A stretch of DNA of 64,000 nucleotides, taken from positions 682,001 to 746,000 of the forward strand of contig NZ_NRGW01000001.1 of the NCBI RefSeq assembly GCF_002332255.1. The letters are read 5' to 3'. The stretch comes from Halomonas sp. JB37 (lineage in GTDB: Bacteria > Pseudomonadota > Gammaproteobacteria > Pseudomonadales > Halomonadaceae). The notes beneath the pieces were generated by a model. The model had not been told where the DNA came from and did no database searches. It saw only the letters and a program-made list of their open reading frames with translations. Shown in pieces: positions 17,973 to 27,381 of this stretch; the stretch's first letter is position 1; each line of letters starts with the position of its first letter. The position numbers were made by a program, and so were the translations under genes.

Positions 17973-18971
17973 ATGACCTCGCTTACTCTCAAGCGCTTAT
18001 CTGTATTTGCTCTACCGCTAGCCGCATTTGCTGGAATGACGACCGCCGCACAGGCGCAAGAGTGGACGCCAAGCCGCTCGATTGAATTCGTCGCGCCAGC
18101 TAATCCGGGCGGTGGTTGGGACACGCTTGCCCGCACCATGTCGCGGGTGATCCAGCAAGAAGGGCTGGCCGATGAAAGCTTCGCTGCGATCAACGTACCC
18201 GGCGGTGGCGGTGCCGTCGCCTGGGCACAAGTGGCACGCGACACCGGCAACCCGCACAAGCTGTTTGCGACCAGCCCACCGATGATTCTGGTACCGCTGG
18301 CAGGCGCCTCACGCTATGACCACACCGATTTTACCCCGGTCGCTAGGATTAATACCGACTACTCGATCATTCTGGTCGCGGCGGACTCTGAGTATCAGAC
18401 CCTTGAAGATCTGCTCAATGCGCTGAAAGAAGACCCGAGCTTGAGCGTGGGCGGCGGCAGTGCGCCTGGCTCCATGGATCATATTGCTATTGCAGGCTTG
18501 GCCTCAGCGGCGGGTATGGACGCCTCATCAGTCAATTACATTCCTTTCTCCGGTGGCGGTGATGCCATGACCAACCTGATGGGCGGCCACATCGAAGCCG
18601 TTGTCGGTGGTGCCGGTGAAGCGGTTGGCCAACTTGGTGAAGGAAGCCAGCTTCGTGCGCTGGGCGTCTCGTCTGAAGAGCGCCTGGGTGGTGGTTTGAG
18701 TGAAGTGCCTACCTATCAAGAGCAGGGCTTTGACTACACCTTCGATATTTGGCGCGGCATCATGGGCACGCCGGATATGCCTGAAGAAGCTGTGGCTTAC
18801 TACGAAGATCTGTTCGCTGAAATGCTTGAAACCGACGCCTGGCGTGAAGCGAGCGATCAGTTGGGCTGGATCGACGCCTACCAAAACAGCGAAGAATTTG
18901 GTGCTTTCCTGGATCAGCAGCAAGAGCAGTTCAGCGATGTGCTGAGTGAGCTTGGTTTGCTGCGCCAGTAA
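17973..18971 (+). CDS. tctC: Tripartite tricarboxylate transporter substrate-binding protein TctC
   Basis: 332 residues from ATG 17973 (GGAG nine bases upstream; an in-frame ATG at 17958 overlaps that site and is less likely). Signal peptide ends near AQA-Q. The mature protein has the Bug/TctC fold, with VAPANPGGGWDTLART near the N terminus and GGGSAPGSMDHIAIAGLA in the middle, the loops that hold a carboxylate ligand. It is the periplasmic receptor for TctBA, encoded downstream after a hairpin. Citrate is the classical Tct ligand, and the CitAB/CitMHS neighbours support a tricarboxylate, but Bug proteins are diverse. Confidence 0.88.
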   Translation: MTSLTLKRLSVFALPLAAFAGMTTAAQAQEWTPSRSIEFVAPANPGGGWDTLARTMSRVIQQEGLADESFAAINVPGGGGAVAWAQVARDTGNPHKLFATSPPMILVPLAGASRYDHTDFTPVARINTDYSIILVAADSEYQTLEDLLNALKEDPSLSVGGGSAPGSMDHIAIAGLASAAGMDASSVNYIPFSGGGDAMTNLMGGHIEAVVGGAGEAVGQLGEGSQLRALGVSSEERLGGGLSEVPTYQEQGFDYTFDIWRGIMGTPDMPEEAVAYYEDLFAEMLETDAWREASDQLGWIDAYQNSEEFGAFLDQQQEQFSDVLSELGLLRQ

Positions 18972-18987
18972 TCCTACTCCTGTATAA

Positions 18988-19011
18988 CCCAGCCGCTTGA
19001 GTGCGGCTGGG
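18988..19011 (+). terminator. Hairpin between tctC and tctB
   Basis: Perfect 9-bp stem CCCAGCCGC / GCGGCTGGG with a 6-base loop, 16 bases past tctC. No T-run directly after, so probably partial termination or protection of the tctC mRNA, giving more receptor than permease. Confidence 0.6.
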
Positions 19012-19107
19012 GCACTACTGTTGTTAACTACTTGTTTTTATTAAATATCGTGACTAAAGCGGGTTGTTAACGACAGTCGGTGCGTTGGCTCCTTCGGAGA
19101 GATTCCT

Positions 19108-19590
19108 ATGACTCGTTTAAATACCAATCAGTGGTTAGCGCTGGTATTGGCGCTATTGGCTGTCGCCTACATCGCGATGGCATGGCAAATCCCGACCTTC
19201 CCGCTACCGCGGCCGGTCGATTCGGACCTGTTTCCCAAAGTATTGGGGTTTTCTTTATTGATCCTGTCGGCTTTTCTATTCTTTGAGAAGCCTACGCCGA
19301 TTGCCGGTGCTGACGAAATTGATCAAGAGGCACAACAAGGGCCGCTGCTATTAACGCCCTGGGCTCGGATTATAGTGACCTCGCTGGCGATTGCCGCCTA
19401 TGCGTTTTTACTGGTGCCGTTGGGCTTCGTGCTCGCCTCAGTGCTGCTCTGCGTCGGTTTAACGGCTTACTACGGCTACCGCCGCCATACGGTTAACCTC
19501 GCGACATCGCTGGGGGTAGTACTAGCGCTCTATCTCACCATGACGCGAGTGATGGACGTCTATCTACCCACTGGCGTGCTGCCTTTCTAA
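19108..19590 (+). CDS. tctB: Tripartite tricarboxylate transporter small membrane protein TctB
   Basis: 160 residues with four hydrophobic helices (LALVLALLAVAYIAMAWQI, LGFSLLILSAFLFF, IIVTSLAIAAYAFLLVPLG, LGVVLALYLTM). The FPLPRPVDSDLFPKVLG loop after the first helix is usual for TctB (DUF1468). RBS GGAGAG seven bases upstream. It lies between tctC and tctA and forms the permease with TctA in the inner membrane. Confidence 0.88.
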   Translation: MTRLNTNQWLALVLALLAVAYIAMAWQIPTFPLPRPVDSDLFPKVLGFSLLILSAFLFFEKPTPIAGADEIDQEAQQGPLLLTPWARIIVTSLAIAAYAFLLVPLGFVLASVLLCVGLTAYYGYRRHTVNLATSLGVVLALYLTMTRVMDVYLPTGVLPF

Positions 19591-19643
19591 ACCAGCCGTT
19601 TTAGCCGAAATTAAGCTAGCAGGTCTTTAAGAGAGTAATTCCC

Positions 19644-21137
19644 ATGGATGCCTTCAATAATCTGATGTACGGCTTTGGCATCGCGCTTGAGCCGATGAAT
19701 ATCGCTTACGTATTTGCTGGCGTGTTCGCCGGTACTATTATCGGCATGCTGCCGGGCTTAGGCCCTATCAGCGCACTTGCCCTCATGATTCCTATTACCT
19801 TTTCCATGGAGCCTTCGTCAGGCTTAATTCTAATGGCAGGGGTTTATTACGGCGCCATCTTCGGCGGCTCTACGTCATCGATTTTGCTCAACGCCCCCGG
19901 CGTGGCGGGCACGGTGGCGACCTCATTTGACGGCTACCCGATGGCCAAGAAAGGCCTGGCGGGTAAAGCGCTGGCCATTGCCGCCTATTCGTCATTCGTG
20001 GGCGGCACGGTGTCGGTTATTTTCCTGATGCTTGTTGCACCGCTGCTGTCGAAAGTGGCCGTCAGCTTTGGTCCTTCTGAGTACTTTGCGCTGATGGTGC
20101 TGGGCTTAACCGCCGTGGTCTCGCTGTCGGATAAGTCACTGGTCAAAGGGCTCATTGCCGCCGTGGTTGGGGTGATTATCTCGATTGTGGGTATCGATAT
20201 GCAGACCGGCACCGAGCGCTATACGTTTGGCTCCATTCAGCTTCTCGATGGCATTGATTTCCTTGTCGTAGCGCTGGGTATTTTCGCGCTTGCCGAGGTG
20301 TTTTATATGCTACTGCGCGGCGGCGGTGGCAAAGAAGCGCCGCGCAATGCGATTGGCTCGCTGAAGTTGACCCGCAGTGAAGTAAAAGAGATTGCTGGCC
20401 CGGTTGGCCGTAGCTCGGTGCTCGGTTTCTTTACCGGCGTACTGCCAGGCGCGGGTGCAACCATCGGCTCATTTTTGGGCTACAGCATGGAAAAGCGTAT
20501 TGCTAAAGATGGCCACACCTTTGGACAGGGCAATATCAAGGGCGTTGCGGCACCAGAAGCCGCCAATAACGCTGCTTGTACCGGCTCCTTTGTGCCGCTA
20601 TTAACGCTAGGCGTGCCTGGCTCGGGTACTACCGCGGTGCTACTGGGTGCGCTACTGGTAATGGGCGTGAACCCTGGCCCCATGATGCTTGAGCAGCGCC
20701 CGGACGTGTTCTGGGGCGTGGTCGCCAGTATGTATATCGGCAATATCTTCCTGCTGGCGCTTAACCTGCCGCTGATTCCCTATATCGCCAAAATTCTCGA
20801 TATGCCCCGCCCATTGCTGCTATCACTCATCCTAATCTTCTGCATGATCGGCGTTTATGGCATGAGCTTCAGCGTGTTTGATCTGCTGCTGCTGTTGGGC
20901 TTTGGCTTGGTTGGCCTGGGAATGCGCCTGTTTGGTTTCCCGGCGGCGCCGCTAATCCTGGCGCTGATTTTGGGTAATATCATGGAAGAGTCCATGCGCC
21001 GTGCGCTGCAAATCTCGGGTGGCGATTGGACAACCTTCATCGATAAGCCGATTGCGCTGGGGCTGCTGCTGGTTGCCTTACTGTCGCTTGGCTTACCGCT
21101 ACTGAAAAAACGCCGCAAGAAAAGTGCCTCTGTGTAA
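19644..21137 (+). CDS. tctA: Tripartite tricarboxylate transporter large permease TctA
   Basis: 497 residues, about twelve helices, standard TctA length. The family motif GTIIGMLPGLGPISALALMI lies near the N terminus and its repeat LGFFTGVLPGAGATIGSFLG in the second half; SILLNAPGVAGTVATSFDGYP is also diagnostic. It moves the acid across the inner membrane, powered by an ion gradient, with TctB and the receptor TctC. A strong terminator at 21170-21200 closes the operon. Confidence 0.92.
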   Translation: MDAFNNLMYGFGIALEPMNIAYVFAGVFAGTIIGMLPGLGPISALALMIPITFSMEPSSGLILMAGVYYGAIFGGSTSSILLNAPGVAGTVATSFDGYPMAKKGLAGKALAIAAYSSFVGGTVSVIFLMLVAPLLSKVAVSFGPSEYFALMVLGLTAVVSLSDKSLVKGLIAAVVGVIISIVGIDMQTGTERYTFGSIQLLDGIDFLVVALGIFALAEVFYMLLRGGGGKEAPRNAIGSLKLTRSEVKEIAGPVGRSSVLGFFTGVLPGAGATIGSFLGYSMEKRIAKDGHTFGQGNIKGVAAPEAANNAACTGSFVPLLTLGVPGSGTTAVLLGALLVMGVNPGPMMLEQRPDVFWGVVASMYIGNIFLLALNLPLIPYIAKILDMPRPLLLSLILIFCMIGVYGMSFSVFDLLLLLGFGLVGLGMRLFGFPAAPLILALILGNIMEESMRRALQISGGDWTTFIDKPIALGLLLVALLSLGLPLLKKRRKKSASV

Positions 21138-21169
21138 CTCATTAGCGGTACGTTTTGGATGATTAATAA

Positions 21170-21200
21170 GGAGCCTTGGGGATACCCAGGCTCCTTTTTT
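21170..21200 (+). terminator. Rho-independent terminator of tctCBA
   Basis: GGAGCCT-T-GGG / CCC-A-GGCTCC stem around GATA, followed by six T. The classical pattern, 32 bases past the tctA stop. Confidence 0.9.
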
Positions 21201-21282
21201 GTATCTCACGCTTTTATTGGCTTTGTAACCAGATAGTGAGCTTAGCGTTGCTGTTGTGTATCGGCGTCCGGTAAGTACCCGA

Positions 21283-21353
21283 TTGGTGCAAGGGGCTTTA
21301 TTGGTGCATTGATAGCGTGCTTAAGTTCAGGCGCCGTGCTTAATGTTGGTGCA
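21283..21353 (+). promoter_or_regulatory. Three NtrC-like sites upstream of urtA
   Basis: The octamer TTGGTGCA occurs at 21283-21290, 21301-21308 and 21346-21353. Against the enteric NtrC consensus GCACTATATTGGTGC the three 15-mers ending in GGTGC match at roughly 11, 12 and 11 positions. They lie 80 to 150 bases before a sigma-54 promoter, where NtrC enhancers are expected. The rest of the 21201-21546 gap holds no gene. Confidence 0.6.
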
Positions 21354-21428
21354 TTCGGCTAGGCTATGGTTTTTTATAATATCAGTAAGTCATTGAATAA
21401 ATGGTTGTAAATAAGTGTTGTGCCAATC

Positions 21429-21445
21429 TGGCGCACCCCTTGCAA
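21429..21445 (+). promoter_or_regulatory. Sigma-54 promoter of urtABCDE
   Basis: TGGCGCACCCCTTGCAA: GG at 21430-21431 and GC at 21442-21443 with exactly ten bases between, as RpoN promoters need. It lies about 100 bases before urtA. Confidence 0.7.
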
Positions 21446-21546
21446 GTGTTAATGGCTAGTGGACGTATTGGGGGGAACTAACACCGCAGCCCTAAATGCG
21501 ACGCCAATTAACAAGCCCCACACATAAGGGGTGCAAGGAGGTTCAA

Positions 21547-22935
21547 GTGATCACATTGCCATACAACACAAGCGCTCGCTCGACACACCTGAGCGCAACC
21601 CGCTCGCCGGGTCGCTTTGCGCTCGCCTTGCTCGCCGCTGCCGTGATGGGAGCTAGTGCTCAGGCCATCGCTCAAGATGCTGATCAGAGCGAAGACCCGA
21701 TTAAGGTCGGCATTCTACATTCGCTCTCCGGCACTATGGCGATCAGTGAGACCGTTCTTAAAGACACCGTCGAAATGTTGATTGAACAGCAGAACGAAGC
21801 GGGTGGCCTGCTGGGTCGCCAGCTAGAGGCCGTTGTCGTCGACCCCGCTTCTAACTGGCCGCTGTTTGCTGAACGCGCCCGTGAGCTGCTGGCTCAGGAA
21901 GAAGTTGACGTTATTTTCGGTAACTGGACCTCGGTTTCCCGTAAAGCGGTGCTGCCCGTCGTGGAAGAACTCAACGGCCTGCTTTTCTACCCGGTGCAGT
22001 ACGAAGGTGAGGAGTCCTCAGAAAATGTCTTCTACACCGGCGCGGCGCCTAACCAGCAGGCGATTCCTGCCGTTGAGTATCTGATCAACGAAGTGGGTAT
22101 CGAACGCTTCGCGCTGATCGGCACCGACTACGTGTATCCGCGCACGACTAACCGGATTCTTGAGGCGTTTCTCAAAGATGAGTATGGCATCGCCGACGAA
22201 GACATCATGGTCAATTACACGCCATTCGGTCATTCCGATTGGCAGAATATCGTGTCTGAGCTGAGCCGTTTTGGCGAAGAGGGTAAGCGCACCGCCGTCA
22301 TCTCGACGATTAATGGCGATGCCAACGTGCCGTTCTACACCGAGCTTGCTAACCAGGGCATCGATGCCGCCGATATTCCGGTCATCGCCTTCTCCGTGGG
22401 CGAACAGGAGCTTACCGGTATCGATACGGGCCCGCTAGTGGGTCATTTAGCCGCTTGGAACTACTTCATGAGCGTCGATAATGATGACAACTATGACTTT
22501 ATCGATGCCTGGATCGACTACACCGGCGACGAAGAGGCAGTGACGAATGACCCGATGGAAGCACACTACATTGGGTTTAATATGTGGGCAGAAGCGGTTC
22601 GTAAAGCAGGCACCACCGATGTCGACAGCGTAAAAGATGCGATTATTGGCGTGACGGTGCCGAATCTATCCGGTGGCTACGCGGCGATGATGCCCAACCA
22701 TCACATCACCAAGCCGGTGCTGATTGGTGAAATTCAAGACAACGGCCAGTTTGATATTGTCTGGCAGACGCCGTCTACCGTGACAGGCGATGCTTGGTCG
22801 GATTACCTACCTGGTTCGCGTGATCTGATTGCTGATTGGCGCAAGCCGATAGAATGCGGCAACTTTAACGTCGTTAACGGCTCTTGCGGCGGCAGTACCG
22901 CTGTAGAAGAAGCCGAAGCGGCCCTCGCAGAATAA
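21547..22935 (+). CDS. urtA: Urea ABC transporter substrate-binding protein UrtA
   Basis: 462 residues from GTG 21547, picked for AGGAGG five bases upstream; an ATG at 21496 in the same frame would put a non-signal stretch first. A signal peptide with core FALALLAAAVMGASAQAIA precedes the mature protein. IKVGILHSLSGTMAISE opens the Leu/Ile/Val-type periplasmic fold, and LLFYPVQYEGEESSENVFYT and the GNWTSVSRKAVLP stretch are typical of UrtA and amide-binding relatives. First gene of urtABCDE, behind NtrC/sigma-54 signals. It binds urea in the periplasm, supplying the urease encoded about 20 kb downstream. Confidence 0.93.
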   Translation: MITLPYNTSARSTHLSATRSPGRFALALLAAAVMGASAQAIAQDADQSEDPIKVGILHSLSGTMAISETVLKDTVEMLIEQQNEAGGLLGRQLEAVVVDPASNWPLFAERARELLAQEEVDVIFGNWTSVSRKAVLPVVEELNGLLFYPVQYEGEESSENVFYTGAAPNQQAIPAVEYLINEVGIERFALIGTDYVYPRTTNRILEAFLKDEYGIADEDIMVNYTPFGHSDWQNIVSELSRFGEEGKRTAVISTINGDANVPFYTELANQGIDAADIPVIAFSVGEQELTGIDTGPLVGHLAAWNYFMSVDNDDNYDFIDAWIDYTGDEEAVTNDPMEAHYIGFNMWAEAVRKAGTTDVDSVKDAIIGVTVPNLSGGYAAMMPNHHITKPVLIGEIQDNGQFDIVWQTPSTVTGDAWSDYLPGSRDLIADWRKPIECGNFNVVNGSCGGSTAVEEAEAALAE

Positions 22936-22945
22936 CGATGATTTC

Positions 22946-22979
22946 CCTCTACGCCTGACTGAAAAGTGAGGCGTAGAGG
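22946..22979 (+). terminator. Hairpin between urtA and urtB
   Basis: Perfect 11-bp stem CCTCTACGCCT / AGGCGTAGAGG with a 12-base loop, ten bases past urtA and 43 before urtB. No T-run. A likely attenuator or mRNA-stabilising element that raises receptor over permease. Confidence 0.6.
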
Positions 22980-23022
22980 AGCACGCTACTTTTCCCTCTC
23001 CGATAACCAAAGGAAGAACCCC

Positions 23023-24633
23023 ATGAGGCGTTTCCTTTCCTTAGGGCTACTGTGCCTGCTGTTGTTGAGCATCACAGTCACCTCGCAAGCCCAAACGAGT
23101 TCTACAGCTAACGCTGACGCCGCCGCCCTTGAGCTGCTAGAAGCGCTGAACGTTAAATCATATAGCGCTAAAGGCGACGCCATCACCGCTATTTTGCAAA
23201 GCGATGATGAGCGCGCCCGCGATTGGCTGCAGGCGCTATTGGATGGCCGCTTACAGAGTACCGACGATGGCAGAATAGTGCTGGTGCTCGACAACAGCGG
23301 CCGCGAGTGGCCGGTTGCCGATGTACTAACGGGCGAAGCGCTGGGCCAGATGTCGCGCCGCGACTTAGATCGTATCGGCATAAATAACGCGCTGCGCAAT
23401 CAGCTGCGTAGCGCCATCGCCGTGGTTGACCTTTACTCGCCTAACATTGAGCGTCGTCGCCACTCGGCAGAACGGCTATTGGGCGAAGTGGATGAAACGC
23501 TGGCCGAGCCGCTCAGTGAGCTGATTGCCGGCGAGCAGGATAGCCAGGTTGTCCGCAGGCTTTCCCAAGCGTTAGCGATCTACCAAGTGGAAAGCGGTGA
23601 GCTGGCGGGCGTTGAAGCGCTGCGTGGCAGTCTGCATCCTCGCGCCCGAGTCGCGCTAAGCCGCGCCGTGAACGGAGATGACCCCATTGTGGCAGACGCA
23701 GCGGCGAGCGCTTTGGGCAGCATTGAACAAAATCTCAAGATTAATCGTGGCTTGGAAACGCTCTACTTCGGTTTAAGTCTCGGCTCGGTACTAGTGCTGG
23801 CAGCGATAGGCCTGGCGATTACCTTTGGCGTCATGGGCGTGATCAATATGGCCCACGGTGAGCTGATGATGCTGGGCGCTTATACCACCTGGGGAATGCA
23901 GCAGCTGCTGCCCGGCCAGCCGGGGCTGGCGCTGATTCTTGCTATTCCTGCGGGCTTTATGGTCGCAGCGCTGGCGGGTATTGCCATCGAGCGCGGCGTT
24001 ATTCAGTTTTTAAAAGGCCGCCCGCTGGAAACCTTGCTGGCGACCTTCGGTATCAGCTTGATTCTACAGCAACTGGTGCGCACCGTTATTTCACCGCTTA
24101 ACCGTACGGTGATTACCCCTGAGTGGATGAGCGGCTCTTTAGTGATCAATGATGCGCTGTCTCTCACGCTTAACCGTATGGTGGTGCTCGGTTTTGCGCT
24201 GGTGGTGTTTGCGGCGCTGATGCTGATTATGCGCCGCACACGGCTAGGGCTTGATGTGCGCGCCGTGACGCAAAATAGGGCCATGGCCCGCTCGATGGGC
24301 ATTCGCGCTACCCGTGTCGATATTATGACCTTCGCACTGGGTTCGGGCGTGGCCGGTTTGGCAGGTGTCGCGCTTTCCCAGTTGACCAACGTCGGCCCTA
24401 ACCTGGGGCAAAACTACATCATCGACTCCTTTATGGTGGTGGTGTTTGGCGGCGTCGGCAATCTGTGGGGAACGCTGGTGGCGGGCCTCTCGCTGGGGAT
24501 TATTAATCAGGTATTAGAACCTTGGGCGGGCGCAGTGCTGGCCAAAATTATCGTCTTGGTCTTTATCATCCTATTCATTCAAAAACGCCCGCGTGGACTC
24601 TTCCCGCAGAAGGGCCGGGCTGCGGAGGGCTAA
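23023..24633 (+). CDS. urtB: Urea ABC transporter permease UrtB
   Basis: 536 residues from ATG 23023 (AGGAAG six bases upstream). A signal-like helix (FLSLGLLCLLLLSITVTS) is followed by a periplasmic region of about 220 residues with helical repeats (ERRRHSAERLLGEVDETLAE), then a LivH-type permease core of eight or so helices beginning GLETLYFGLSLGSVLVLAAI. The long N-terminal domain is usual in proteobacterial UrtB and absent from LivH. VFGGVGNLWGTLVAG is the family's cytoplasmic loop. It pairs with UrtC. Confidence 0.92.
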   Translation: MRRFLSLGLLCLLLLSITVTSQAQTSSTANADAAALELLEALNVKSYSAKGDAITAILQSDDERARDWLQALLDGRLQSTDDGRIVLVLDNSGREWPVADVLTGEALGQMSRRDLDRIGINNALRNQLRSAIAVVDLYSPNIERRRHSAERLLGEVDETLAEPLSELIAGEQDSQVVRRLSQALAIYQVESGELAGVEALRGSLHPRARVALSRAVNGDDPIVADAAASALGSIEQNLKINRGLETLYFGLSLGSVLVLAAIGLAITFGVMGVINMAHGELMMLGAYTTWGMQQLLPGQPGLALILAIPAGFMVAALAGIAIERGVIQFLKGRPLETLLATFGISLILQQLVRTVISPLNRTVITPEWMSGSLVINDALSLTLNRMVVLGFALVVFAALMLIMRRTRLGLDVRAVTQNRAMARSMGIRATRVDIMTFALGSGVAGLAGVALSQLTNVGPNLGQNYIIDSFMVVVFGGVGNLWGTLVAGLSLGIINQVLEPWAGAVLAKIIVLVFIILFIQKRPRGLFPQKGRAAEG

Positions 24634-24636
24634 ACG

Positions 24637-25800
24637 ATGTCATTGACGACCGAATCATCGACCAATTTTTGGCTAACACGTCCGTTCAGCGAGCGCTCTA
24701 CGCAGATTTTTTTAGGCGTGCTGGTCGCTGCGCTGGCGTTAGTCACGCTGCTACATGTGGCGATACCGCCGGAAAACCCGCTGCATATTGGCGCGTATAC
24801 GGTCAATTTGTTCGGCAAGTACCTAAGCTATGCGCTGCTAGCGGTGGCAGTAGATTTAGTGTGGGGCTATCTGGGTATTTTGAGCCTGGGGCACGGTGCG
24901 TTTTTTGCTATTGGCGGCTACGCCATGGGCATGTACCTGATGCGCCAAATAGGTGATCGGGGTACCTACGGCCACCCGGTGCTGCCGGACTTTATGGTGT
25001 TTTTAAACTGGGACAGCCTGCCGTGGTTCTGGCAGGGCTTCGACATGGCCTGGTTTGCCTTTGCCATGGTGCTCTTGGCCCCCGGGCTGCTGGCGTTAGT
25101 GTTTGGCTTCTTGGCGTTTCGCTCGCGAGTGACCGGCGTTTACCTGTCGATCATTACCCAGGCGTTAACGTTTGCCTTAATGCTGGCGTTCTTTCGCAAT
25201 GAGATGGGGTTTGGCGGTAACAATGGCTTAACCGACTTCCGCGAGCTGCTGGGATACAACCTGCGCAACAACGATACGCGCCTGGGCCTGTTTATCGCCA
25301 CCGGGGTTGCGCTGGCGCTGGGCTATATTCTGTGCCGTGCCATAGTGACCAGCAAACTGGGCCGGGTCAGTATCGCTACGCGTGATGCCGAAGCACGTAC
25401 GCGCTTTCTTGGCTACCGAGTCGAGCGCTTTCAGCTGTTTGTGTTTGTGGTGTCGGCGATGTTGGCAGGCTTGGCGGGGGCACTCTATGTGCCGCAGGTA
25501 GGGATCATTAATCCCAGCGAGTTTTCACCCATTTTCTCTATCGAAATTGTGCTGTGGGTGGCCCTAGGCGGTCGCGCTACGCTTTATGGCGCGGTGATCG
25601 GCGCTATTTTAGTCAACTACGCCAAAACGTTTTTTACCGGCGTCATGCCGGATGCGTGGCTGTTTGCGCTAGGGGCGATGTTTGTATTGGTCACGGTATT
25701 TCTGCCCAAGGGTGTGGCGGGGCTGTTTCGCCATATCAAGCGGCGTAAGCGCGACGATAATAGCGCCAAACCCACCGCGCCCAAGGAGGCTTCCGCATGA
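24637..25800 (+). CDS. urtC: Urea ABC transporter permease UrtC
   Basis: 387 residues, about ten helices, LivM type. YLGILSLGHGAFFAIGGYAM and the cytoplasmic coupling loop ALGGRATLYGAVIGAILVNY are typical. It starts three bases after urtB with GGAGGG in place and overlaps urtD by ATGA. The C-terminal tail is basic and charged (RHIKRRKRDDNSAK), likely cytoplasmic. Confidence 0.92.
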   Translation: MSLTTESSTNFWLTRPFSERSTQIFLGVLVAALALVTLLHVAIPPENPLHIGAYTVNLFGKYLSYALLAVAVDLVWGYLGILSLGHGAFFAIGGYAMGMYLMRQIGDRGTYGHPVLPDFMVFLNWDSLPWFWQGFDMAWFAFAMVLLAPGLLALVFGFLAFRSRVTGVYLSIITQALTFALMLAFFRNEMGFGGNNGLTDFRELLGYNLRNNDTRLGLFIATGVALALGYILCRAIVTSKLGRVSIATRDAEARTRFLGYRVERFQLFVFVVSAMLAGLAGALYVPQVGIINPSEFSPIFSIEIVLWVALGGRATLYGAVIGAILVNYAKTFFTGVMPDAWLFALGAMFVLVTVFLPKGVAGLFRHIKRRKRDDNSAKPTAPKEASA

Positions 25801-26633
25801 GCTTGCTGCAATCGCTAACTCAGCGTGATCGGGTGTTCGACTTTATGGCGCCGCAGGATTCACCGGTGGATGTGCGCCATGGTCCTATCCTGTATATGGA
25901 GGATGTCACCGTTAGCTTCGATGGCTTTAAAGCGATCAATAACCTCAATTTGACTATTGATGATGGCGAGCTGCGCTGCATTATCGGCCCTAACGGCGCA
26001 GGTAAAACCACCATGATGGATATTATTACCGGTAAAACGCGCCCTAATAGCGGCAGCGTTTGGTTTGGCAGCCGCCATAACCTGCTTAATATGAACGAGC
26101 CAGATATCGCAAGCTTAGGCATTGGGCGCAAGTTTCAAAAGCCCACGGTGTTTGAAGTGCTCTCGGTGTTTGAAAACCTGGAGCTTGCCATGTCGGCGGA
26201 TAAGCGCATTTTTCCCACGCTCACCGCCCGCATGACCGGTGAGATTAAAGACCGCATCGATGAAGTGCTGGAAACTATCGGCTTGACGGCGCTACGCCAC
26301 CAGCCCGCGGGTATCCTTTCCCACGGCCAGAAGCAGTGGTTAGAGATCGGCATGCTATTAATGCAGCGCCCGCGCTTACTGCTGGTGGACGAGCCAGTCG
26401 CCGGCATGACTGAGCAGGAGATGGAGCGCACCGCCGAACTGCTCACGGGGCTTGCTGGCAAGCAGTCCGTGGTCGTCGTGGAACATGATATGGGGTTTGT
26501 ACGCTCGATTGCCCGCCAAGTCACCGTATTGCATCAGGGCAGCGTGCTGGCGGAAGGCACCATGGATCAGGTATCCAGTGATCCCAAAGTGATCGAAGTG
26601 TATTTGGGTGCTGATGATGATGAGGCCGCCTGA
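25797..26633 (+). CDS. urtD: Urea ABC transporter ATP-binding protein UrtD
   Basis: 278 residues, LivG type. Walker A GPNGAGKTT, ABC signature LSHGQKQWLEIG (family variant of LSGGQ), Walker B LLLVDEPVAGM and the H-loop VVEHDMGFVRS. The LSHGQ form and the 25-residue lead before the ATPase fold are usual for UrtD. Its start overlaps the urtC stop by four bases, so it is translationally coupled. Confidence 0.93.
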   Translation: MSLLQSLTQRDRVFDFMAPQDSPVDVRHGPILYMEDVTVSFDGFKAINNLNLTIDDGELRCIIGPNGAGKTTMMDIITGKTRPNSGSVWFGSRHNLLNMNEPDIASLGIGRKFQKPTVFEVLSVFENLELAMSADKRIFPTLTARMTGEIKDRIDEVLETIGLTALRHQPAGILSHGQKQWLEIGMLLMQRPRLLLVDEPVAGMTEQEMERTAELLTGLAGKQSVVVVEHDMGFVRSIARQVTVLHQGSVLAEGTMDQVSSDPKVIEVYLGADDDEAA

Positions 26634-27343
26634 TGTTAGCCATTGAAAAGCTCAACCAGTTTTATGGCGAAAGCCACACCCTTTGGGATTTAGACCTTGA
26701 TGTGCCCGCCGGCCAGTGTACTTGCGTGATGGGCCGCAACGGCGTGGGTAAAACCACGTTGTTGAAAGCAGTGATGGGCGAAGTCGCGGTGAAAAGCGGT
26801 GCGTTACGCTACACACGCGGAGAGGCGGGTGAGATCGAACTAACCCAAAAAGCCGTGGAAGCGCGTTCGCGACTGGGAATTGGCTATGTGCCCCAGGGGC
26901 GGCAGATTTTTCCGCTACTGACCGTGGAAGAAAACCTGCGCACCGGCTTAGCGGCGCGTCGGGACGGGCTGAAGAAAATCCCCGAACGGATATACGAGCT
27001 GTTCCCCGTGCTGAAAGAAATGAAACACCGGCGTGGCGGCGACCTTTCCGGTGGCCAACAGCAGCAGCTCGCCATCGGCCGCGCGCTGGTGATTGCACCC
27101 CAACTGCTCATTTTGGATGAGCCGGGGGAGGGCATTCAGCCCAATATCGTCGCGCAAATTGGCCAGGTTATTCGTCAGTTGATCAATGAGGATGGTTTGA
27201 CGGTGCTACTGGTCGAACAGAAGCTGCCCTTCGCCCGCAAGTACGCCGACCGTTTCGTGATCATGGACCGCGGTCGGCCGGTCGCCAAAGGCGAGATCAG
27301 TGAGCTTTCTAACGCGCTGATTAAACAGCATTTGACGGTATAA
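26633..27343 (+). CDS. urtE: Urea ABC transporter ATP-binding protein UrtE
   Basis: 236 residues, LivF type. Walker A GRNGVGKTT, signature LSGGQQQQLAIGRAL, Walker B LLILDEPGEGIQPNI and switch VEQKLPFARKYADR. The GEGIQP stretch is typical of UrtE as against LivF. The start codon shares one base with the urtD stop (TGATG). It ends the urt operon, followed by an imperfect hairpin. Confidence 0.93.
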   Translation: MLAIEKLNQFYGESHTLWDLDLDVPAGQCTCVMGRNGVGKTTLLKAVMGEVAVKSGALRYTRGEAGEIELTQKAVEARSRLGIGYVPQGRQIFPLLTVEENLRTGLAARRDGLKKIPERIYELFPVLKEMKHRRGGDLSGGQQQQLAIGRALVIAPQLLILDEPGEGIQPNIVAQIGQVIRQLINEDGLTVLLVEQKLPFARKYADRFVIMDRGRPVAKGEISELSNALIKQHLTV

Positions 27344-27381
27344 CATGCTGAACGAGGCCTTTGAAATAGTCTAGTAGCGCT

